Assembly: GCF_902459465.1 (NCBI RefSeq)
Contig: NC_047062.1
Span: forward strand, 23,069,919 to 23,133,918
Length of the DNA: 64,000 bases
Direction: 5' to 3'
Origin: Asterias rubens
Taxonomy: Eukaryota > Echinodermata > Asteroidea > Forcipulatida > Asteriidae
Shown: piece after piece, positions 57,278 through 64,000 of the stretch
How positions within the stretch are numbered: the first letter of the stretch is position 1
How the letters are laid out: every line of letters begins with the position of its first letter
Notes under the pieces: model-generated
Databases searched by the model: none
What the model saw: the letters and a program-made list of their open reading frames with translations, nothing else
What the model was told of the DNA's origin: nothing
Translations under genes and position numbers: made by a program

Positions 57278-60200
57278 TTATCCGCTAAAGTTACTGAAAT
57301 CCATCTTGAGTTTGATACTGGGTGCTGCCGGCATCGCTTGCTTGACCTGCGAGTGTTGAGCCTTCATCTTATTAACCGCCGCCTGGTTGGCTCGAATGGC
57401 ACCCTCTAGCTTGGACTTGAGATCTGGCGCGCCGCTGATGACCGACTTGAAGGCGGCCGGGTAGAGCGGTCCAATCTTCATGAGTTTCTGCAAGGCCTGC
57501 TCATGGAGGGCTCTGCTCTGCTTGGAGGTGGAGGGAAGGATGGTCATCGGCACCAGGAGACTGATTAAGATTGGGACTAAGAGAGCTAAAAGTTGAACCC
57601 CTGGGGAGAGTCAAAACAACACATGTTAAAGCAATGTTCATTTCATCATACTAAACAATAGCTGTGTTAGTTAGTCTGATAGACGAAACAAGGAAGGTAG
57701 GGGTAGCACTTAAAAAGACTAACTAATTACATACAAAACTGCACAAGCTTTTGTAGCAACAACTACTTCTTATACAACTTGCATCTGATGAAGTGGTTGT
57801 TGCTACGAAAGCTAATGCGTTTTTGTTATGTAATTTGTTAGTCTATAAAGGATTTGGGTACTTTTTCAAAATGTCCATAGATTAACATTAAACTTACAGG
57901 GTTTGAAGATAATGATAGTGGAAAGCTTCCCTTCAAATATTACTTACTGAGGTGCTGTAGTTTTTGAGAAATGAGTAAAACAAGGTAATGAAAATATGTT
58001 TGTAAATTATTTTCATGACATTGTTTTACTCATTTCCTCAAAAACTACAGCACCTCAGCACGTAATATTTTCAGGGAAGCTTTCTACTATCATTATCTTC
58101 AAACTGTGTAAGTTTAGTGTAAATCCGTGGACATTGTGTTCTTTGTCCTACAAAAGTTACATAGACCCTTTAAGTGTATTTTTTTATGTATTATACGTTA
58201 GTCTTTAAGTGTTACCACTACTTTCCTCACTTCATCATTGTCTTTGAATATAAACAAATCAGGGATACTTCATCCTGAATATCAATGTCAACATATCTTT
58301 GTAAGAGAATAGAAACCTAGTTCACCTTATGACTCAAATAATTTTGTATACCACATACGAAAGACCCACCACTGCCAGAAAAGCATTTCAACTCGGTGGG
58401 AGGGACTATATCAGGCATGATATTTGGTCTTTGGAAAAAGAGTAGGAATGTGTTATCTGGTACAAGGACTGACCTACATGTACACATGGCGTAGGCTCCA
58501 ATAAACTATAGGCCCTATTGAGCCATTTCACCTGACGTCATCAGCAGAAAAATCTTGAATGCGCCATACTGGTGGGCAATTTCACTGTGCGTTTTCATAT
58601 ACAACTCTATGCTGCGCGTTATGCAGTAAAATGTGCATTTTAGGCGACGCGGCGTTAATACACGTAAACCTAACTGCCCACCAACATGGTGAGTGTGGCA
58701 TTGGTCGCCGCGTGTGATGCCCGTGCAAGGGGTCAATTAATCACAAGTTTTCATATTTGTTTCCAAAAGCAGGAAGATTTTTCCAAAAGCAGGAAGAATA
58801 TCATGCCTGCCTGCTACATACTAATTGAGGCTTTTTTCTACTGATATGTATGTATAAAAAGCTATCTCTTTACTTAGATATTCAATCTTATTTGTGGTGC
58901 AGCATCACACTTCACAAAGGGATGCATTACACCGCAAGCTAACTTACTGTGTGCTTCATCTGTGAGGCTTACAAGTACCTCCAGGACCCTTATAGCCTCA
59001 AGTACTGCCAGCACCTCATTGTCCTTATCTGGCTTGTTGCCCCCAATGCCGTGCAGGTACTCCACAACCCTCGGGCCAAGGGCGTGGATGAAGGGCGTGG
59101 CTATCTCCCGATGCTTGATCTGGAAGACGGAGCACATCGTCTGAAGACTCTTGAATTTCACCTGATGGTCAGATAACAAGCAATAAATGAAATTGGGGTA
59201 TCGTGGCCGAGCGGATAAGAGCCAAATTTAAGCTCTGGTGTTTCTGATCAGCAGAGTGTGGGTTCTGCTACTAGGTGAGGCCTTAACAAGTAAAAAATGT
59301 AATTGGGGTGTCATGGCCGAGCGGATAAGAGCCCAATTTAAGCTCTAGTGTTTCTGATCAGCAGAGTGTGGGTTCGAGTCCCAGTCGTGATACTTTTAAG
59401 CAAGACACTGAACCAGCACTGCACTGAACCATTATTACTTTGTCCTTCGGATGGGACATTAGGTCCTGTGTGTTGTGAATGCATGTTAAAGAACCCAGTG
59501 CACCTATCGTAAAAAGAAGGGATTCGTCCTATGTTCCTGGTTTGATTGGCTGCATATTGCGCCACAGCACCTTGTAAACCTTTGCATTGTACTATCTAAA
59601 ATAGGTCTCATATTTCAACATGTAGTCACGGTTATGAATGTGCTATATAAGAATGGTTATTCATTACTACTATAATTGTTATTATGCAGATGATATTCAA
59701 ATACATGTGGATGATATGCAGATGACAGGAGAATGATATGCAAGGGCAACAAAAGCTAATTTGCAAAAATGTTTCCTTAAGTAGATTTGAACATTTCTTA
59801 CCAATGGCTCATCCGAGTGCATGGTCTTCTTGAAGAGTTCGATAGCCTGACACTGTAGGCCTGGAACAGCCGAGACCGACGGTGGGGCAGACGCCACGAT
59901 GACGGCCACAGCTAGAAGGATACTGTTATCATCTACATCAGCTTTATCTTTACCTGGGAGGAAATTTAGGGAACAAAATCATGGATTAGATTATCTTGAA
60001 GTGATTTGGGGAACGAAATCATGGATTAGACCCTAGGCAAAATTGTGCGTGGAACAATCTTATCCATAGAGTAAATGTGTGGTATTTTTTTCTGGACCTC
60101 CAACTTTTTAATCTTGGTTACACACTAGCCTGATGATGTTATTTCCATTCAGTAAATGTTGATGCGCAATGTAAGTGTTTTTTTTTCTTTCTGGCCTTCC

Positions 60201-61863
60201 AACTTTTAATCTCAGTTGTACAAAAGCGTGATAATTTGATTTTGATAAGTTTGACACCATCTGATTGCATTGCCCTTTAAAAAGGGTGTTTTTACTCTTT
60301 CAAATCTAAAAGTATGTTGTTGCATCACCATTTAGTACTAGCAACAAAATCGTTGAAAATCTTTGTCTTCTGTCTACAACAGACATGTATCGTGCTGCCG
60401 CCATCTTAGTCATGTTCCCCAAAGTCAACTACCATCAAGAGAATGAGTTGACACTGTACAAATAAGGTGCCAGACTATTATCCCCTCCAGCCTCAGTTTG
60501 GTGACACAGCATTGAATACAAAAAAAGATGGCTGCACTACAATTAAAATTTCATTTATGAACTCCTTGATTTTACCCTCATGAAAGATGACATGGGTAAA
60601 AACAAAACAATAATATTCTTTATCCTCGATGAAAATGTAACATCTTTTAAAATGTTGTGGTACCCACTGCAAAGTATATGATTAAACATTTGTGGGTTCT
60701 TATCCTATCCCAGTAGTATGCCTGTGATTTTTGACCACAGATTTGTCACAGTACTTACACACATCAGTGTATAAGGGTAAAAACAAAAACTTAACAATCT
60801 TATCACTCATGCACTTTTAACATCTATTAAACAAATCTCCACTTTATACCTGGCCTAGCACAATCCAGGACGGTGGCCAGCGCACTCCGCAGTAACCTAA
60901 CCCAGTCTTTACAGTAGGATGGATCGTTGAGATGCCTGGACTGGGACAGGATGCGTAGTGCCTGAAGGGAAGCCGTGACCGTGGGTGCGATCTTGCCGTC
61001 GATGGAGGGCTCTGCGGTCTCTCTCAACACCCCGGTGGTCAGGAAGAGAATGGTTGGAAGTACTGATACACTGCCTGAAATGCAGAACATGAAAAGGAGA
61101 GTTTTGTGAATAAACATTTTGTAAAATTGAATAAAAACTCTGTTATCAAGTACAGCAAGTGGACTGTTATACTCAAATAAAATCACAAGTCATCCTTAAT
61201 TTTGCCATGTCCTTACTGTCATAATGTTGGGTCAACGAAACTGTCGTATATGAAAATAAATAATATGGGAAACTTTATATTGTTTTTTGATGCTTAATTC
61301 TCAACGCCACTCCCAATATGTAGTCTCATAGTGGACAAGTTGTTATCTACATGGAGTCGTTCCTGTTATAGACCTTTCAAATTGTGGATGGAACTTTGAC
61401 CTCATATCTTATATTTTCCAGCTGGATTTAGAAAGCACTGAGCGTTTAGTGCTTATCCCAAGGATCTAAATCAACAAATTAATAACTACATCAATTAAAT
61501 CCTTAAATTCAATGCCCTCTTTCATTTAGAAACGAAAACCCTATCACAGGGGAACTGTTGAGCAGTCGACAAGGTTAACAAAGAAACACAAACCTGCAGG
61601 AGAGCACAACTCTGGAAGTCCAGCCATGATTGCTACAGTGGTGGATATGAGATCACTGGCCTCGTCCGACAGTCCAGCGTGTTTGGTGTAGCTCTGGATG
61701 ATAGCACTGGACACGGTGGGGTTGAGAGCTGGTAGCTGCCTGACCAGCAGGCAGAGGCAGACCTCCAAGGTGGCAAAGACCACCGAGGCCCCAGGAATGA
61801 TCTCTCCGCTTTCCCCTCCCTCTTCCTGGACGGTACCGTTAGACTTTGCCTCGGAGGTCTCAT
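57278..61863 (-). CDS. HEATR5B: HEAT repeat-containing protein 5 (HEATR5A/B-like), last five coding exons; 5' end outside window
   Basis: HEATR5 proteins are very large HEAT-repeat scaffolds that work with AP-1 and the aftiphilin/gamma-synergin complex in trans-Golgi to endosome traffic. Exons in transcript order: 61594-61863, 60850-61074, 59802-59953, 58948-59161, 57278-57600. Phases agree across all four introns and give about 394 C-terminal residues. Recognition rests on [18 protein letters not shown] with [12 protein letters not shown] in the second exon, [19 protein letters not shown] in the fourth, and the C-terminal stretch [17 protein letters not shown] followed by [13 protein letters not shown] in the last. 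The tail ends near [13 protein letters not shown]. The first visible exon begins in phase 1 (two bases complete a codon), so more exons lie beyond 64000 or in unrecognised upstream sequence; I see no further HEATR5 exon between 61864 and 64000. HEATR5A versus HEATR5B cannot be separated here, and invertebrates often have one gene. Confidence 0.85.
57846..58172. mobile_element. long palindromic MITE
   Basis: Arms of about 150 bases, for example GAGGTGCTGTAGTTTTTGAG and CTCAAAAACTACAGCACCTC, outer ends AAAGGATTTGGGTACTTTT-like and CATAGACCCTTT. In HEATR5 intron. Confidence 0.78.
59195..59660 (+). mobile_element. tRNA-derived SINE with a duplicated head
   Basis: Head (TCGTGGCCGAGCGGATAAGA to GTGTGGGTTC) occurs at 59202-59265 and again at 59309-59385, the second followed by the full body and tail. 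Both heads retain box A; only the second has box B GGTTCGAGTCC. Confidence 0.85.
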
Positions 61864-61904
61864 CTGTTTTATCGATAAGAAAAAGTAAAGGAAGGTCAAA
61901 AGAA

Positions 61905-62000
61905 AATAAATAGGTGAGGTTTACGGTAACGCCATGTGAAAATCTCATTTGAGTAGTGTCGGTTCTGAAAAGAACTGGTGGTTGATAACTCGATTTAATA
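61905..62000 (+). repeat. GGTTTGCGGTAACACC-type repeat fragment
   Basis: AGGTTTACGGTAACGCCATG then GTTCTGAAAAGAACTGG. Confidence 0.6.
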
Positions 62001-62587
62001 ACCATGCTACATGTAGCTAAAACAGGCATGATAGTTGAAATGATGGTATTTGAGTTGTAGATTCGAGGAGCTTTTGAGAACAGTATCCTCAGTTGTTAGA
62101 AAAGTTGATTAAAGAGCCTGACTCATTTAATTTGGAGAAAATTACAGCCTTTTTGTTTACCAGGCAGACTTCAAAAAGTCTGAATTCAGATAAAAGTCTG
62201 ACAATTCTCATCACTGATAATGTGTCAGAGTCGATTGTCGATAATTTGTTTTTAATTGTTTTATTGTTACTTTTCTCGATCTGACATAGTGTAAATTCCC
62301 CAAACCTGCGGTTTGTAAATATTTCGCGCAGTGACGCATTTCTGTCACGTCATACGCGTCGACTGCGCAGGAAACGCCCTGTTAAGCTATGTTATGTAGG
62401 CATACTTTGCGTGCCACCCTTAGTTAACTATGGTCATGGTAATTAAGAACCCCCCCCCCCTTCATTTTTTGGCTAAGGCCTTTGTGTTTTTGCATTGAAA
62501 CAGTTGGATAAAGGAAAGTTAATGTGGAGTGTGAGAATGTGTTGTGAAAGTTAAAAAGCAATGTGAGCTTGAGGAGAGAGGGCGTGT

Positions 62588-63214
62588 TGAATGTGAATGT
62601 TAGGGTTGCCGACCAAACCAGCAGGCGAGTTGATACAGCCACCGTATCGGTATTGGGCCGGTCAGCCAAAGTTATGGCCGAGAGCCACCTTCGTGTACGT
62701 CAGAGTTGACCAATCTCTACAGCAACGGCAGTGTGACGCCAAAGACTCCCCTCCAATTAATTACCGTAAGTTGAGTAGTTTTAACGAAAGTTGAGAACTA
62801 AAATGTGCTTTGATAAGTGTACTATTTACTTGGAAATGTCGAAACGGCTACGAAGTTTTACAATGTTACGATGATGAACTGGTTTATTAATATCATTCAA
62901 GTGTTTGATAATTTAATCAATTAATTTGTTGTGCTAACAGTTTCAGCGATAGGGAGCATTTCCCTCAAAAACTTTTAAGTTTAGACGTGATGAAAAACAT
63001 CAACGAAAGTGTTTGAAGTGGTTCAAGAAATTATGTTGTATCAAGAATGTATTTATCTGATGTGCTTTCGGTTTGGAAAACCCAGTATTAGACAGTTTGG
63101 TTAATTTCGTTTATAGATGACCATTTAACCCCTGGAATCAGCTACCCCTCTCACCGTACCCCAAGTCTGGATCGCAAGGACGACCACGGCAGGGACACAA
63201 GAGTGTGGCGCTAA
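62588..63214 (+). other. candidate two-exon ORF on the opposite strand, unrecognised
   Basis: A GC-rich block ending 62765 (frame includes LPTKPAGELIQPPYRYWAG and RQCDAKDSPPINY) is followed by a canonical donor C/GTAAGT. Another GC-rich block starts at 63117 after TTTATAG and keeps the frame (HDHLTPGISYPSHRTPSL, ending RDTRVWR) to a stop at 63212-63214. I do not recognise the peptide. It could be an exon pair of an unknown gene, part of a decayed transposon, or chance. Confidence 0.25.
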
Positions 63215-63739
63215 TTGAACATTGTTAATTTATGAAAGCTTAAGAGTTCCAGTTAGTGAAACTTAAGGCTTGGGGCCAGATTGGCAGAACCCGATTCGTA
63301 GATTATTTCTTTGCTTTACGTTGCCCATAATTTGAGAATTGATGCACAAAGAGAGACGATATACATTGATTTATTTATTGTAACTGTTATGCGATAATTA
63401 TACCTTGATGTGAGAAGGAGCACAAGAACCATTCTGTAAAGCATATTATTTATAAGTTGATTTGATGTTGTGAGATAATACAACCAATAGTTACTGCCGA
63501 TCCGAAAGTCCGGAAGCCATCATTTCAGTTTATACCCTGATTATGTTGTAAATATTGTAAATACCCCTAAGATTTATTTAATAAGAATATTTGAAGTTTA
63601 ATTCGTGTCAAGTGAACGTTATTTTGTGTCCGTCTTTCAGTTACACGATTTCTATATTGTCGAGTCTGACATAATGATTCTGTCCGTCTCCTCTGACCTC
63701 TGATCTTCCTTGTTCAAATAACAAACCACAAAGAAATCT

Positions 63740-63990
63740 GACTGGTTAAATGTGGTAGAACGCCTGCGCATTAATCCGGAGGTCTTCAAATCCCACTCAA
63801 AGTAAATTTGTCTTTGCTCAACCCTGAATCAACTCTTCTGGTCCATCTCCTCTCACCTTTGATCTGCCTAGTCCACAAGGGAATCTGACTAGGTAACATT
63901 GCTGGAGCGCCCGCATTCATCTAGAGGTATTAGGTTCAGAACCCACTCTAGTCAACTAGTCTTTAAAGGATTTGAGGCTAGTCTTTGTTT
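63740..63990 (+). repeat. two tRNA-like SINE heads in tandem
   Basis: ATTAATCCGGAGGTCTTCAA and GCCCGCATTCATCTAGAGGT, each after a CTGACTRGGTWA stretch and followed by CCCACTCWAGT. Degenerate second-family heads. Confidence 0.5.
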
Positions 63991-64000
63991 AACCCCAAAT

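Overview
This is an AT-rich, intron-rich animal nuclear window. Genes have many small exons with GT-AG junctions, introns hold dispersed repeats, and there are no operons or ribosome sites. The gene content and the repeat style (TTAA-flanked MITEs and tRNA-derived SINEs) suggest an invertebrate deuterostome, most likely an echinoderm and perhaps a sea star. That placement rests on memory of such genomes and was not checked.

Three protein-coding genes are supported, all on the minus strand. From right to left: (1) the last five coding exons of a HEATR5A/HEATR5B-type HEAT-repeat trafficking protein (57278-61863, 5' end outside the window); (2) a complete 31-exon ABCC gene (18657-53578, 1584 codons) with an N-terminal TMD0, most like the sulfonylurea receptors ABCC8/ABCC9; (3) a complete 8-exon peroxisomal sarcosine/pipecolate oxidase (PIPOX) gene (8451-16024, 389 codons) ending in the peroxisomal signal SKL. 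Reading phase closes at every junction in both complete models. The genes share a strand but have no evident common pathway.

Region by region: 1-8450 has no recognised gene. It holds a diverged direct duplication, a roughly 1.6 kb array of 77-bp units that is an amplified antisense tRNA-SINE head, an adjoining 51-bp minisatellite, and several MITEs. 8451-16024 is PIPOX. 16025-18656 holds repeats and a LINE relic. 18657-53578 is the SUR-like gene, whose introns carry most of the repeats, including a 246-bp segment of intron 13 copied without change into a SINE in intron 15. 53579-57277 is a gene-poor spacer. 57278-64000 is the HEATR5 3' end and its introns, with one unexplained candidate spliced ORF on the plus strand near 62.6-63.2 kb.

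The most notable points are the complete invertebrate SUR-like gene with no inward-rectifier channel gene beside it in this window, the SINE-to-satellite conversion with higher-order structure, the intron-to-intron copy with an 11-bp target duplication, and several MITE families that share TTAA ends. No wholly new biological system is clearly demonstrated.
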